Part shown: piece after piece, positions 50,317 to 59,302 of the stretch | Layout of the letters: every line of letters begins with the position of its first letter | Numbering within the stretch: the first letter of the stretch is position 1 | Origin: Marisediminitalea lipolytica | GTDB lineage: Bacteria; Pseudomonadota; Gammaproteobacteria; Enterobacterales; Alteromonadaceae | Length of the DNA stretch: 64,000 nt | Assembly: GCF_001758465.1 (NCBI RefSeq) | Contig: NZ_MJIC01000015.1 | Location: 682,001 to 746,000 of the forward strand | Direction of reading: 5' to 3' | Notes under the pieces: model-generated | What the model saw: only the letters and a program-made list of their open reading frames with translations | Database searches by the model: none | Told to the model about the DNA's origin: nothing | Translations under genes and position numbers: made by a program

Positions 50317-51321
50317 TTATTGCTCTCCTAACGCATTACCCTGCCAGAACAGAGCGGGCGGCAAAGCGGTTAGTGAGCCGGTTACCTTACTAGCACCTTC
50401 GTTGGCTTTAATCACTTTAAACAGGTGCTGTAAATCGGTCTTGATTTGCTCGTCAAAGCGAGTCGGGATCCCTTCGCGATAATGTGCCATCAACACGGGC
50501 CGGGCCTCGGCTGAGTATTTGTTCATAAAAGATGGGATAAGCTGCCATACCGCATCATCTTTATCCATTAAGGCGCGGGTGTGAAAAGACATGCTAAAAA
50601 AGGCATCTATTACGGCTTTATTCTGGCTGGCCCACTGTTGTTTAAACAGCCAGCCAATCACCGGTACATCAGCACTTATCTGCCAGCTTTCAAGCACTTT
50701 ATCCATGGTGAGCAGTGACTGCATGTTATGGGTTTTAAGTTCGGCGGCGTAGTGCCAGAAATTAACCACGGCATCTAGCTGGCCACGCTGCATAAGCTGA
50801 TTAAGCATAGGCGGTGCAGCAAATTTAATATTGGCCTGAGTGGCTAAATCAAAATCGAAATGTTGTTTGGCGTAGGCGTTATAAAGGATCCAGTTTTTAT
50901 TGCCTTTACCGCCGGCAAAACCAATGGTTTTATTTTTTAAGTCGCCCATTGTGGTGGCGCTGCTATCACCCTGAATAACCAGTTCACCGGCGGCAGTGGA
51001 ATAGGGATAAAAATGGTAAAACCGTTGTTCTTCGAACTGGCGGGCTGCCCACAGCCAATCGCCAATTATCATATCCACCGCACCGCCTTGCAGCGCGACC
51101 GACAGCGCCTGGGGAGAACCTAAGGCAACTCTGGTGAGTTTGAATCCATATTGTTCGGGTAATTGTCTGGCTTCGGCTAAATCCAGCTCCCAGTTCAGGG
51201 TGCCATACTTAAGCACGCCCACTTTTATTTCGGGCAGGGTACTGGCCTGTGTCGCGCTGACCAGCGTGAAACAGCACAAGAGAATACAACTGACGACAAC
51301 TCTTATCATAGAAACACGCAA
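50317..51321 (-). CDS. NitT/TauT-type ABC importer, substrate-binding protein
   Basis: This 334-residue periplasmic protein has a signal peptide ending TQAST. The NMT1/SsuA-like fold is visible in IKVGVLKYGTLNWELDLAEARQLPEQYGFKLTRVALGSPQALSVALQGGAVDMIIGDWLWAAR. It begins 2 bp after the DUF4242 gene stop. Substrate is unknown; its position in the PQQ locus suggests uptake of something needed by alcohol oxidation (cofactor, metal complex or substrate), which is inference. Confidence 0.88.
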   Translation of the reverse strand: MRVSMIRVVVSCILLCCFTLVSATQASTLPEIKVGVLKYGTLNWELDLAEARQLPEQYGFKLTRVALGSPQALSVALQGGAVDMIIGDWLWAARQFEEQRFYHFYPYSTAAGELVIQGDSSATTMGDLKNKTIGFAGGKGNKNWILYNAYAKQHFDFDLATQANIKFAAPPMLNQLMQRGQLDAVVNFWHYAAELKTHNMQSLLTMDKVLESWQISADVPVIGWLFKQQWASQNKAVIDAFFSMSFHTRALMDKDDAVWQLIPSFMNKYSAEARPVLMAHYREGIPTRFDEQIKTDLQHLFKVIKANEGASKVTGSLTALPPALFWQGNALGEQ

Positions 51322-51323
51322 GG

Positions 51324-51596
51324 CTATTCAGCAGTGGTTGGGTCGATAATCGCTTTAACCTGATTAATCTGGTTAGCCGGAATGCCCATGGCTTCGGCGT
51401 GATCCACAATGGCCTGTTTGTCCGGAGAAATATAAACACAGTAAATTTTGTTGTCGGTGACGTAGCTTTCGAGCCACTGAATGTGTGGACCAGCGTCACG
51501 TAAAACGCAGCAGGATTGTTGTGAGGTATTTTGTAACTGTTCGCCAGTCAGTTCGCCGGCGCCGGGAATCTCGCGTTCGATAATAAACTTTGGCAT
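51324..51596 (-). CDS. DUF4242 domain protein
   Basis: This 90-residue cytosolic protein is nearly the whole DUF4242 domain: PKFIIEREIPGAGELTGEQLQ, DAGPHIQWLESYVTDNKIYCVYI and VKAIIDPTTAE. Members have been annotated as nickel-binding, but no general function is established. Two adjacent cysteines (SCCVL) stand near residue 29. AAGGAG precedes the ATG by 5-6 nt. It leads the ABC importer operon. Confidence 0.88.
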   Translation of the reverse strand: MPKFIIEREIPGAGELTGEQLQNTSQQSCCVLRDAGPHIQWLESYVTDNKIYCVYISPDKQAIVDHAEAMGIPANQINQVKAIIDPTTAE

Positions 51597-51628
51597 GACG
51601 ACTCCTTGTATGAGCTTATACAGAAAGG

Positions 51629-51655
51629 AAAAAGGTCCCCGCAGATGCGGGAACC
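51629..51655 (-). terminator. terminator after the aldehyde dehydrogenase
   Basis: Minus strand GGTTCCCGC-ATCT-GCGGGGACC followed by TTTTTCC: nine pairs with one G-T, 28 bp after the stop. It separates the aldehyde dehydrogenase from the DUF4242/ABC operon. Confidence 0.92.
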
Positions 51656-51682
51656 TCGCTTACGCCAGTTATGGCAACGCTT

Positions 51683-53200
51683 TTAGAAAAAGCCCAGTGG
51701 GTTGATGTCGTAGCTGGTCAGCAGGTTTTTAGTTTGCTGATAGTGATCAAGCATCATCTTGTGGGTCTCACGACCAACCCCAGATTTCTTGTAACCACCG
51801 AATGCGGCGTGAGCAGGATATGCGTGGTAGCAGTTCATCCATACACGACCGGCTTCGATACCACGGCCCATGCGGTATGCAAGGTTAGTATCACGCGTCC
51901 AGACACCAGCGCCCAGACCAAACTCGGTGTTGTTAGCGATAGCCAGAGCTTCCGCTTCGTCTTTAAAGGTAGTTACACCAACAACCGGTCCAAAAATTTC
52001 TTCCTGGAACACACGCATGTCGTTAGTACCTTTCAGCAGTGTTGGTTGTACATAGAAACCGTTGCTGAAACCTTCAACATTGGCAGGACCGCCACCGATA
52101 AGTACTTCGGCGCCTTCTTTCTTACCAATTTCCAGGTAGCTAAGGATTTTTTCGTACTGCTGTGCCGATGCCTGCGCACCAACCTGAGTATCGGTATCCA
52201 GCGGGTTACCACGTTTGATTTGTTGAGTACGGGCAATTACCAGAGAGATAAAGTCATCGTACATATCTTCCTGAATCAGGGCACGTGAAGGACAAGTACA
52301 TACTTCACCCTGGTTGAAGAACGCCAGTACTGTACCTTCAACACATTTGCTCAGGAATTCGTCTTCGTGCTTCATTACGTCGCTGAAGTAGATGTTTGGA
52401 GACTTACCGCCCAGCTCTACAGTAGATGGGATGATGTTCTCAGCAGCACATTTTAAGATGTGTGAACCTACTGGGGTAGAACCGGTAAACGCGATCTTCG
52501 CGATACGAGTGCTGGTGGCCAGTGCTTCACCTGCTTCTCTACCGAAGCCGTTAACCACGTTCAGTGTACCCGGTGGTAACAGATCACCAATGATTTCCAT
52601 CAGAACCAGGATTGACGCAGGCGTCTGCTCTGCTGGCTTCAGTACGATACAGTTACCCGCAGCCAGTGCCGGAGCCAGTTTCCATGCTGCCATCAGCAGA
52701 GGGAAGTTCCAAGGGATGATTTGACCAACAACACCTAAAGGCTCGTGGAAGTGATAAGCGATAGTGTTTTCATCGATTTCACCGATAGAACCTTCCTGTG
52801 CGCGTACACAACCTGCGAAATAACGGAAGTGATCAGCGGCCAGTGGGACATCAGCATTCAGTGTTTCACGAACCGCTTTACCGTTGTCCCAGGTTTCTGC
52901 TACGGCTAATGCTTCCAGGTTTTGTTCAATGCGATCGGCAATTTTCAGCAGGATGTTAGAGCGAGCGGCAACAGAGGTTTTGCCCCAGGCTGCTTTAGCT
53001 TTGTGTGCTGCATCCAGCGCTAACTCGATATCTTCAGCTGTTGAGCGTGGAATTTCACAGAATACTTCGTTATTTACAGGTGATACGTTTTCGAAATACT
53101 GACCTTTAACGGGAGCAACCCACTCGCCGCCAATAAAGTTTCCGTATTTTGGTTTAAAAGAGACGACAGAATTTTCTGTTCCAGGTGCTGCATAAATCAT
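51683..53200 (-). CDS. exaC: NAD-dependent aldehyde dehydrogenase, ExaC/AldB type
   Basis: This 505-residue cytosolic enzyme oxidises aldehyde to acid. The ATG at 53200 is preferred: CGGAG lies upstream and [27 protein letters not shown] matches the start of acetaldehyde dehydrogenase ExaC. Motifs: [43 protein letters not shown] with the general-base Glu, the catalytic Cys in [14 protein letters not shown], and [12 protein letters not shown]. It would take the aldehyde formed by the PQQ dehydrogenase. The leader contains a large inverted-repeat structure (53235-53314). Its own terminator follows. Confidence 0.94.
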   Translation of the reverse strand: MIYAAPGTENSVVSFKPKYGNFIGGEWVAPVKGQYFENVSPVNNEVFCEIPRSTAEDIELALDAAHKAKAAWGKTSVAARSNILLKIADRIEQNLEALAVAETWDNGKAVRETLNADVPLAADHFRYFAGCVRAQEGSIGEIDENTIAYHFHEPLGVVGQIIPWNFPLLMAAWKLAPALAAGNCIVLKPAEQTPASILVLMEIIGDLLPPGTLNVVNGFGREAGEALATSTRIAKIAFTGSTPVGSHILKCAAENIIPSTVELGGKSPNIYFSDVMKHEDEFLSKCVEGTVLAFFNQGEVCTCPSRALIQEDMYDDFISLVIARTQQIKRGNPLDTDTQVGAQASAQQYEKILSYLEIGKKEGAEVLIGGGPANVEGFSNGFYVQPTLLKGTNDMRVFQEEIFGPVVGVTTFKDEAEALAIANNTEFGLGAGVWTRDTNLAYRMGRGIEAGRVWMNCYHAYPAHAAFGGYKKSGVGRETHKMMLDHYQQTKNLLTSYDINPLGFF

Positions 53201-53234
53201 GTTGCTTACTCCGGTAATCAATTATAAAAGCGTT

Positions 53235-53314
53235 GCCAGACAGTCGGTATTGTGGGAAATAGAAGGCATCTCCCACACGGTACCGACGACCGTAAGAAAA
53301 GACTGTTTTCTGGC
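53235..53314 (-). repeat. extended inverted repeat in the aldehyde dehydrogenase leader
   Basis: Nested complementary blocks: GCCAGA/TCTGGC (outer), CAGTC/GACTG, GGTA/TACC and GTGGGA/TCCCAC (inner), spanning 80 nt between the porin stop and the dehydrogenase start. GTCGGTA/TACCGAC gives an alternative pairing with the middle block. A TATAAT (minus strand, 53227-53222) lies just downstream, so the element may be a regulator site at a promoter or a folded leader if transcription comes from the porin. Confidence 0.6.
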
Positions 53315-53331
53315 AGGTAAACAGTCAGTTA

Positions 53332-54492
53332 TTAAAAGTTTACAATCGCACCAACGGCAATTGTTTTAGCTTCTTCTGCACCCAGGATGCCTGAGAACTC
53401 GCTGGTAGAATATTCCACTGCGAAGGTTACATTACTGTTATAACCATAGAACCAGGCGGCCTGCATGCCTTCGTGACCAATGTAGTCACTGGACTCGATT
53501 TCGTTTTCACCGTAAGACAGCACTACACGGTGGGCATCCATTTTGTAAGACGCTTGTACGATGTAGCCTTCGCTGTCCAGTTCGTTGTAAGTAGCCGGGT
53601 CATACATCGTGACACCAGCCAGACCCAGAGCGGCTTCAGTTGGGCCTAACAGGATACCGATACCTTCACCGCTGTAGCCTGAAGCGTGCAAAGACAGACC
53701 ACCAAAGCCTACTTTCACACCGTAAGAAGTACCGGTTGAGTCCACATCACCCATATCAGATTCTGAGGTCTGAGACAGGAAGCCTACCCAGGATGTGATG
53801 GTGGCGTTATCGAAGGTACCACTGTAGGTGATTTCACCTTCAATGCGTGGCGCAGATTCTTCACGATCCGGTGCACCGTTAACAGGTGAAGGATCGATGG
53901 CTGCTACGGCAATTTTGACACCGCCGAAAGAAGGCGAGGTATAACGAATTTGTGACGCTGGGAACGGGTAGGTGTAACCACTACCAATGTTACCAAACGA
54001 TACGCCCTGACCATCTACCAGGCCAAGCGTGTCATTGACGTTACCGTAACCGATCAGAATTTCGTCCAAGAAAATATTGTTGCGGTTAAACAAGGTGAAA
54101 TCTTTACCAATCAGAACCTGACCCCAGTCAGCGTCCAGCGTGGCATAAAACTGACGAACGTCGATACCTGTAGACGTTACGCCGCTGTTTGAATCGTTAA
54201 TGGTTACCCAGAAAGATGAGCGGCCGCCCACTTTCATGTCGCCAACCTGCTTGCTGAAGTTCATACCCAGCCAGTTAGGCAGAAAGCCCATTTTTACCCG
54301 TGATTGATCCCGGTCGCCATTCGGACCGTTATCTACAGAGGTAGTCGTGTAAAACGTATTAAATGATGCATCAACCGATACAGTGGCTACTTCGGCATCA
54401 TCGTAAATGGTAATCGCAGCGTTGGCAGACGCTGAAGAGAGTGCAAGTAAGGCAACGGCTAGCGGTTTGCACGCAAATTTATTATTTTTCAT
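53332..54492 (-). CDS. outer-membrane porin (Gram-negative porin family)
   Basis: This 386-residue trimeric-porin-type protein has a signal peptide ending ASANA. A 16-strand barrel pattern is seen, with porin landmarks MGFLPNWLGMNFSKQVGDMKVGGRSSFW, WGQVLIGKDFTLFNR, QIRYTSPSFGGVKIAVAAIDP and the C-terminal AVGAIVNF ending in Phe. It would allow diffusion of small solutes, possibly the alcohols used by the locus. It ends 131 bp before the aldehyde dehydrogenase without a clear terminator. Confidence 0.9.
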   Translation of the reverse strand: MKNNKFACKPLAVALLALSSASANAAITIYDDAEVATVSVDASFNTFYTTTSVDNGPNGDRDQSRVKMGFLPNWLGMNFSKQVGDMKVGGRSSFWVTINDSNSGVTSTGIDVRQFYATLDADWGQVLIGKDFTLFNRNNIFLDEILIGYGNVNDTLGLVDGQGVSFGNIGSGYTYPFPASQIRYTSPSFGGVKIAVAAIDPSPVNGAPDREESAPRIEGEITYSGTFDNATITSWVGFLSQTSESDMGDVDSTGTSYGVKVGFGGLSLHASGYSGEGIGILLGPTEAALGLAGVTMYDPATYNELDSEGYIVQASYKMDAHRVVLSYGENEIESSDYIGHEGMQAAWFYGYNSNVTFAVEYSTSEFSGILGAEEAKTIAVGAIVNF

Positions 54493-54936
54493 GTGTAACC
54501 CTCATATTTTGTGTTTTATTGCGTGGAGTAACACTTATCTTGCGTCCCACTGTCACTCACGTTAATTGGCAACGATTCTTTGCCGTTGCTCTTTGCATTG
54601 AGTATTGTTGAGCGGCCCTTTTTTGAGTACTCCTCAATGGAGCCTTTTGAGTCCAACTTTAGTCTTCACTGGAAATCAATCTAAAGTACTAGTACCAAAG
54701 TGCTGTCAGGGAAGGCGTTTTTACCACTTCGATATTGTGCTACTAAATACCAGCGTAAAGTGGCAGTTTTGAGAGTAGTCACGCCCGATTCTGTTAACAT
54801 AAACTACCAGTGCGTTAGCCATCCCAGGGCAGTTTGAAAACCAGGCAAAATACCCTCGGCTGACCAGAGTGTTGATTGATCTGTGCACATCACACGCATT
54901 GTGCAGACCAATTCACATTTACTAAGTAGGTCTGTT
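54493..54936. other. divergent control region of the porin and NADH dehydrogenase genes
   Basis: This 444-bp gap holds both promoters. A perfect 10-bp palindrome GTACTAGTAC lies at 54686-54695, similar to GTACTTAGTAC near the PQQ dehydrogenase. TTGATCTGTGCACATCACA at 54875-54893 looks a little like a CRP site but does not fit the N6 spacing. No ORF of merit. Confidence 0.35.
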
Positions 54937-56229
54937 ATGAAAAAAATCGTAGTTGTAGGCGGTGGCGCTGGTGGCCTGGAGCTGGTTACCCGGTTAAGTA
55001 AAACACTGGGTAAACGCAAGCTGGCTGAGATTATCCTGGTTGACCGCAGCCGCACTCATGTCTGGAAACCGCTCCTTCACGAAGTCGCCGCGGGTGTTAT
55101 TAATAAAGCCTCAGACGGCGTGGATTACCGAATGCACGCCGCTCAGCACCACTATCAGTTTCAGTTGGGTAATATGAGCTTTATTGACCGCGACAATCAA
55201 AGTATTTACCTCGATCCGCTGTACGATGAAGATGGCCTTGAAATCCTGCCGGAACGGACCGTGGAATACGATTATCTGGTCATGGCTATAGGCAGTGTTA
55301 CCAATGATTTCGGGACTCTGGGAGTTAGCGAACATTGTTATTGTCTGGATTCCCTGAATCAGGCGGAGCGCTTTCATAGAGCTCTTTTAAATCAACTGCT
55401 TAAGATTAATCAGGATGGCGTAACCAAAGAGAAAATCCATGTCGCTATTGTTGGTGCAGGGGCAACCGGTACCGAGCTTGCGGCACAGCTTCACCATGTG
55501 AGTAATCTGGCCCGGGCCTACGGTATGCCGGAGATGTCAGCGGATAAGTTACAGGTTTCAATTCTGGAAGCCGGGCCGCGAATTTTACCCGCCCTGCCGG
55601 AGCGTATCGCGGGTTCGGCGCGCCGTGCACTGACCCGGCTGGGGATTGAAGTTCGTGAAAATACCCGTGTGCAACGTGTTGATAAAGAAGGCTTTGTTAC
55701 TGCGGATGACGTATTGATTGAGGCCGATTTGATGGTGTGGTCTGCCGGTGTTAAAGCTCCGGATTTCTTAACGGATTTAAAGCTGTTTGAACTCAACAAA
55801 GCGAATCAGATACTGGTAACGCCAGCCCTGCAAAGTACGGTTGATAATAAAATTTTTGCCATTGGCGATTGTTGTGGGGTATTACAGAAGGATGGTAGCT
55901 GGGTGCCACCCAGAGCGCAATCGGCGCACCAGATGGCCAGCTTGTTGGCTAAAAATCTGCAAAACCTGTTTTTAAACAAGCCGATGCAGGCCTATACCTA
56001 TACCGATTACGGTTCACTGGTACACCTAAGTAAATATTCAACGGTTGGCAGCCTGATGGGGAAACTCAGCAACAGCTCCATGTTTATCGAAGGGCGTCTG
56101 GCTAAGATGGTCTACGTGTCTTTGTATAATATGCACTTATTTGCCGTACATGGCTGGTTTAAAGGCTTTTTAATGCTGTTGATGCGTAAAGTCAGCAATC
56201 TGGTTACACCAAAATTAAAACTCCACTAA
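54937..56229 (+). CDS. ndh: type II NADH dehydrogenase (NDH-2)
   Basis: This 430-residue membrane-associated flavoprotein passes electrons from NADH to quinone without pumping protons. The first Rossmann fold (VVVGGGAGGLELVTRLSKTLG) binds FAD, the second (VAIVGAGATGTELAAQLHH) binds NADH. DNKIFAIGDCCGVLQ and PPRAQSAHQMASLLAKNL are NDH-2 landmarks. The C-terminal amphipathic helices anchor it to the membrane. The ATG at 54937 opens directly at the FAD strand, so upstream codons are discarded. It may reoxidise the NADH made by the aldehyde dehydrogenase. Confidence 0.93.
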   Translation: MKKIVVVGGGAGGLELVTRLSKTLGKRKLAEIILVDRSRTHVWKPLLHEVAAGVINKASDGVDYRMHAAQHHYQFQLGNMSFIDRDNQSIYLDPLYDEDGLEILPERTVEYDYLVMAIGSVTNDFGTLGVSEHCYCLDSLNQAERFHRALLNQLLKINQDGVTKEKIHVAIVGAGATGTELAAQLHHVSNLARAYGMPEMSADKLQVSILEAGPRILPALPERIAGSARRALTRLGIEVRENTRVQRVDKEGFVTADDVLIEADLMVWSAGVKAPDFLTDLKLFELNKANQILVTPALQSTVDNKIFAIGDCCGVLQKDGSWVPPRAQSAHQMASLLAKNLQNLFLNKPMQAYTYTDYGSLVHLSKYSTVGSLMGKLSNSSMFIEGRLAKMVYVSLYNMHLFAVHGWFKGFLMLLMRKVSNLVTPKLKLH

Positions 56230-56540
56230 GACCTCTCAGCCCGGTATATACGCTACCGGGCTATCCCCTCACTTGTTCCGCTTTTTTGTCAGTTAATAAA
56301 ATGTGATTTTTGTAACAAATGCCCGGCTTGCTTGCACTGCGATAATGTTCGCTGGTGACTGTTTTTTGAGCGAAAAAATAACCGTCGTTTGTCAATTTGG
56401 TAAACTCTGTTTAACAATCAATTTTCACTCAATTAAAGGTCAGGAACGCTCGCCTAGTAGTCAAATTGCTACCAAAGTACTGCCTTAACTAAGCGCAAGT
56501 AGTAAAGGCCTGGCTTGCTTTTCCGGGTGGCTAAAAAACC
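56230..56540. other. intergenic region after ndh
   Basis: A 9-bp hairpin AGCCCGGTA/TACCGGGCT lies just after the ndh stop at about 56238-56262 but lacks a T-run, so termination is uncertain. A second short hairpin (TGGCTAA/TTAGCCA, 56528-56547) overlaps the convergent gene's stop. Otherwise AT-rich and without features. Confidence 0.4.
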
Positions 56541-57899
56541 TTAGCCAGCGATTAACTGACGAGCCGCGAGGCGGTGTCTGGCCAGTAAATCTGGCATATC
56601 CAAACCATTAATCTGACCATCGGTGACTCGCCACTGGCCTCCCACCATTACGTGGTCGGCGCGTTCTGCACCACACAAAATCAGTGCAGCCAGCGGATCA
56701 TGGGAGCCACTAAAGCGAATATCGTCCAGACTAAACATGGCTAAGTCGGCCTGTTTGCCTGCTGCAATCCGGCCAATGTCATTGCGTCCCAGTACACGGG
56801 CAGAACCTTCAGTGGCCCAGCGCAGGACAAGTTCCGGGGTAATGTCGCCGGCTCCGTATTTTAAGCGTTGTAAATACAGCGCCTGACGGGCTTCGTACAT
56901 CATGTTTGATGCGTCATTGGATGCTGAGCCGTCTACCCCTAAACCTATTGGAGCGCCCGCCTCAATGAGATCCAGCGTCGGACAGATACCCGATGCCAGC
57001 CGCATGTTAGAAACCGGACAATGACAAATACCCGTCCCTGCTGCACCTAAGCGGGCAATTTCTTCGGCATTAAAGTGAATACCGTGGGCAAGCCAGGTTC
57101 GGTTACTTAGCCAGCCGACACTGTCGAGATAATCCACTGTTCGCAGGCCAAAGGTTTGCAGACAAAAATCTTCCTCGTCCAAGGTTTCCGCCAGATGGGT
57201 ATGTAAGCGCACGTCCTCTCGTTCAGCAAGGTGGGCACTCTCCTGCATGATTTCGCGGGTCACTGAAAATGGAGAGCAAGGTGCCAAAGCAATTTGAATC
57301 TGCGCGCCTGCGCCACGCTCATGGTATCGGGCGATTAATCGCTCACTGTCACGAATGATGGTTTCGCCGGTTTGCACGGTCTGTTGTGGCGGTAGTCCGC
57401 CGTCTTTTTCGCCCAGGCTCATCGAACCGCGGGTGAGCATGGCCCGCATGCCCAGCTGGCGAACGACATCGGCCTGAACATCAATGGCATCATCTAATCC
57501 CTGTGGGAATAAATAGTGGTGGTCTGCAGCGGTAGTACAGCCTGACAACAGCAATTCTGCCATGGCGACCTGGGTGGCCAGATGCAGTGCCTCGGGAGTT
57601 AACCGGGCCCATACCGGATAGAGTGTCTTCAGCCACGGAAATAACGGCTCGTTGACCACCGGAGCCCAGGCCCGGGTCAGGGTTTGGTAAAAATGGTGAT
57701 GCGTATTGATGAGTCCCGGCAGAATAACCAGTCCGGTGGCGTCAAATACTGAGTCGCAGGACACTTCTGGCTGCTCATTGTTGACCAACAGGGTTTCAAT
57801 AATCTGGTTGTTGATTACCAGACCAGTCACCGGCTGCGGGTGGTCAGGGGCAAAAACAAACAGGGGGGATTTAATCCAGATACGGTGATTTTCAGACAT
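56541..57899 (-). CDS. 8-oxoguanine deaminase-type amidohydrolase
   Basis: This 452-residue zinc amidohydrolase belongs to the AtzA/TrzN/8-oxoguanine deaminase group. Metal-site motifs are LPGLINTHHHFYQTLTRAW (HxH), LHTHLAET, LAHGIHF and LGVDGSASNDASNMM (final Asp). FPWLKTLYPVWARLTPEAL is characteristic of the 8-oxoguanine deaminase branch as I recall it. It would release ammonia from 8-oxoguanine to give urate, part of oxidised-purine salvage. Close relatives act on other purines or triazines, so substrate is probable, not certain. Confidence 0.85.
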   Translation of the reverse strand: MSENHRIWIKSPLFVFAPDHPQPVTGLVINNQIIETLLVNNEQPEVSCDSVFDATGLVILPGLINTHHHFYQTLTRAWAPVVNEPLFPWLKTLYPVWARLTPEALHLATQVAMAELLLSGCTTAADHHYLFPQGLDDAIDVQADVVRQLGMRAMLTRGSMSLGEKDGGLPPQQTVQTGETIIRDSERLIARYHERGAGAQIQIALAPCSPFSVTREIMQESAHLAEREDVRLHTHLAETLDEEDFCLQTFGLRTVDYLDSVGWLSNRTWLAHGIHFNAEEIARLGAAGTGICHCPVSNMRLASGICPTLDLIEAGAPIGLGVDGSASNDASNMMYEARQALYLQRLKYGAGDITPELVLRWATEGSARVLGRNDIGRIAAGKQADLAMFSLDDIRFSGSHDPLAALILCGAERADHVMVGGQWRVTDGQINGLDMPDLLARHRLAARQLIAG

Positions 57900-58145
57900 A
57901 GCGTGGCTCCAAAATAGATAATGGTAAAGCCAGCTCAGTTATGCCCTGTCTGCTGATCCAGGAGAGAAATAAACTCAGCAACAAGTTTACCTGAGTGATT
58001 GAAAATGGAAAGCCCCAACGCCGTCGATTTGCTTGATTCTATAAAACAGAATGATTCGTTAAATTATTAGATAGAGCCAATTTGCTGTTTTCACGTAAAA
58101 ATATTACCAACACAATTTTTCTCCCTTAAACAAAAGGACTCTGTT

Positions 58146-58718
58146 ATGAACAAACGTATCTCTGCAGTACTTTTAAGTACTCTGTTTAGTGTTTCTGCCT
58201 TCGCTGCTCCGGTTTCTTACTCGGTGGATCCAACCCACACTTTCGCGGTAGCGTCATGGAATCACTTTGGCTTTTCTTCTCCGACTGCGGTTTTCTCTGG
58301 TGCCGAAGGTACCATTACTTATGATGCTGATAAGCCTGCCAGCAGCAGCATCGCTATTTCAGTTAGCATCGACACCGTTGATACTTTTGTCGATAAGCTG
58401 ACCGAAGAGTTCAAAAGCGCAGACTGGTTCAATGCTGCGCAATATCCTAAAGCGACATTTGTAAGTAAGAAAGTGGTTGCTAAAGGCGACAACAAATTCA
58501 GCGTTACCGGTGATCTGACCATCAAGGGCACCACCAAAACTGTCACCATGGCCGCCACGCTGAACGGTGCCGGTGAGCACCCAATGAGCAAAAAGCAAGC
58601 GGTTGGCTTTGATGCGCAAACGGTTATCAAACGTTCTGATTTTGGCATTGACCAGTATGTGCCTTACGTAGGCGATGAAATCACCCTGCGTTTAACTACT
58701 GAAGCTCAGGCTAAGTAA
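58146..58718 (+). CDS. YceI family periplasmic protein
   Basis: This 190-residue protein has a signal peptide ending SAFAAP and a YceI lipocalin-like barrel: YSVDPTHTFAVASWNHFGFSSPTAVF, DWFNAAQYPKATFVSKKV, FSVTGDLTIKGTTKTVTMAATL and FDAQTVIKRSDFGIDQYVPYVGDEITL. Related proteins bind polyisoprenoids such as ubiquinone or its precursors. AAAGGA precedes the ATG and a terminator follows at 58761. Apparently monocistronic. Confidence 0.95.
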   Translation: MNKRISAVLLSTLFSVSAFAAPVSYSVDPTHTFAVASWNHFGFSSPTAVFSGAEGTITYDADKPASSSIAISVSIDTVDTFVDKLTEEFKSADWFNAAQYPKATFVSKKVVAKGDNKFSVTGDLTIKGTTKTVTMAATLNGAGEHPMSKKQAVGFDAQTVIKRSDFGIDQYVPYVGDEITLRLTTEAQAK

Positions 58719-58760
58719 GGTCATCCATGGAGTGTCTTTTTTCTTCCCGGACACTCCGGG

Positions 58761-58795
58761 CGGCAGCATTGGTTAGCGCCCTTGCTGCCGTTTTT
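58761..58795 (+). terminator. terminator after yceI
   Basis: CGGCAGC pairs with GCTGCCG across a 16-nt loop, followed by TTTTTA, 43 bp after the yceI stop. A second hairpin, GGAGTGTC/GACACTCC, precedes it. Confidence 0.85.
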
Positions 58796-58922
58796 ATGTC
58801 GGGTAGCCATAAGTGAATCGACGCAAAAAACAAAGAATTGGTCGGCATTGCTCTTTAAAGTGGAACTAAAGCGGACCATGCTGACTCTATACAAATGTGA
58901 ATTTCTGCGAGTACGATAACAA

Positions 58923-59231
58923 ATGAACTGGTTAAGATTGTTAGTAGTAATGGTTGCAATGGTGGGCTGTCCCGCTGTTAGCACTGTGCTGCATAACGAT
59001 AACGCCGCTAAGGTTCATGCCGTTGACCTGCAGGATTCTATCGTTGATCTGAGTGCTGGCGATAGTTCGGTTTTATCAGATGACATCGACGACGATGTTG
59101 ACAGCTATCTTCCCGCCACCGTAACCATTCTCAACATCGAGTTTTATCACGGTGTATTTAGTTATCACAGCCGTGCTGTCAGCAGTACTTATGGCTATCG
59201 CAATATCCGGGCACCCCCTTCAGTAAGTTAA
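58923..59231 (+). CDS. small secreted acidic protein, unknown
   Basis: The 102-residue reading frame starts with a plausible signal sequence (NWLRLLVVMVAMVGCPAVST) and continues as an acidic chain with DLQDSIVDLSAGDSSVLSDDIDDDVDSYLP. No family is recognised and the ribosome-binding site is weak. Codon use and the secretion signal speak for it being real; absence of conserved motifs leaves doubt. It lies 72 bp before the CBS-domain gene and may share its promoter. Confidence 0.5.
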   Translation: MNWLRLLVVMVAMVGCPAVSTVLHNDNAAKVHAVDLQDSIVDLSAGDSSVLSDDIDDDVDSYLPATVTILNIEFYHGVFSYHSRAVSSTYGYRNIRAPPSVS

Positions 59232-59302
59232 TTTTTTATTTATCGCGTCGTGCAATGGTGCACATCAGACGCCCAAAATTTAACTTATTTGAGGAAAGAC
59301 CC

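Noticed and set aside
54870..54900. CRP-type site upstream of ndh
   Set aside because: TGTGCACATCACA looks suggestive, but no TGTGA-N6-TCACA arrangement can be made from it.
56303..56488. 61-codon plus-strand ORF after ndh
   Set aside because: No ribosome-binding site, Cys-rich random-looking composition and no partner genes.
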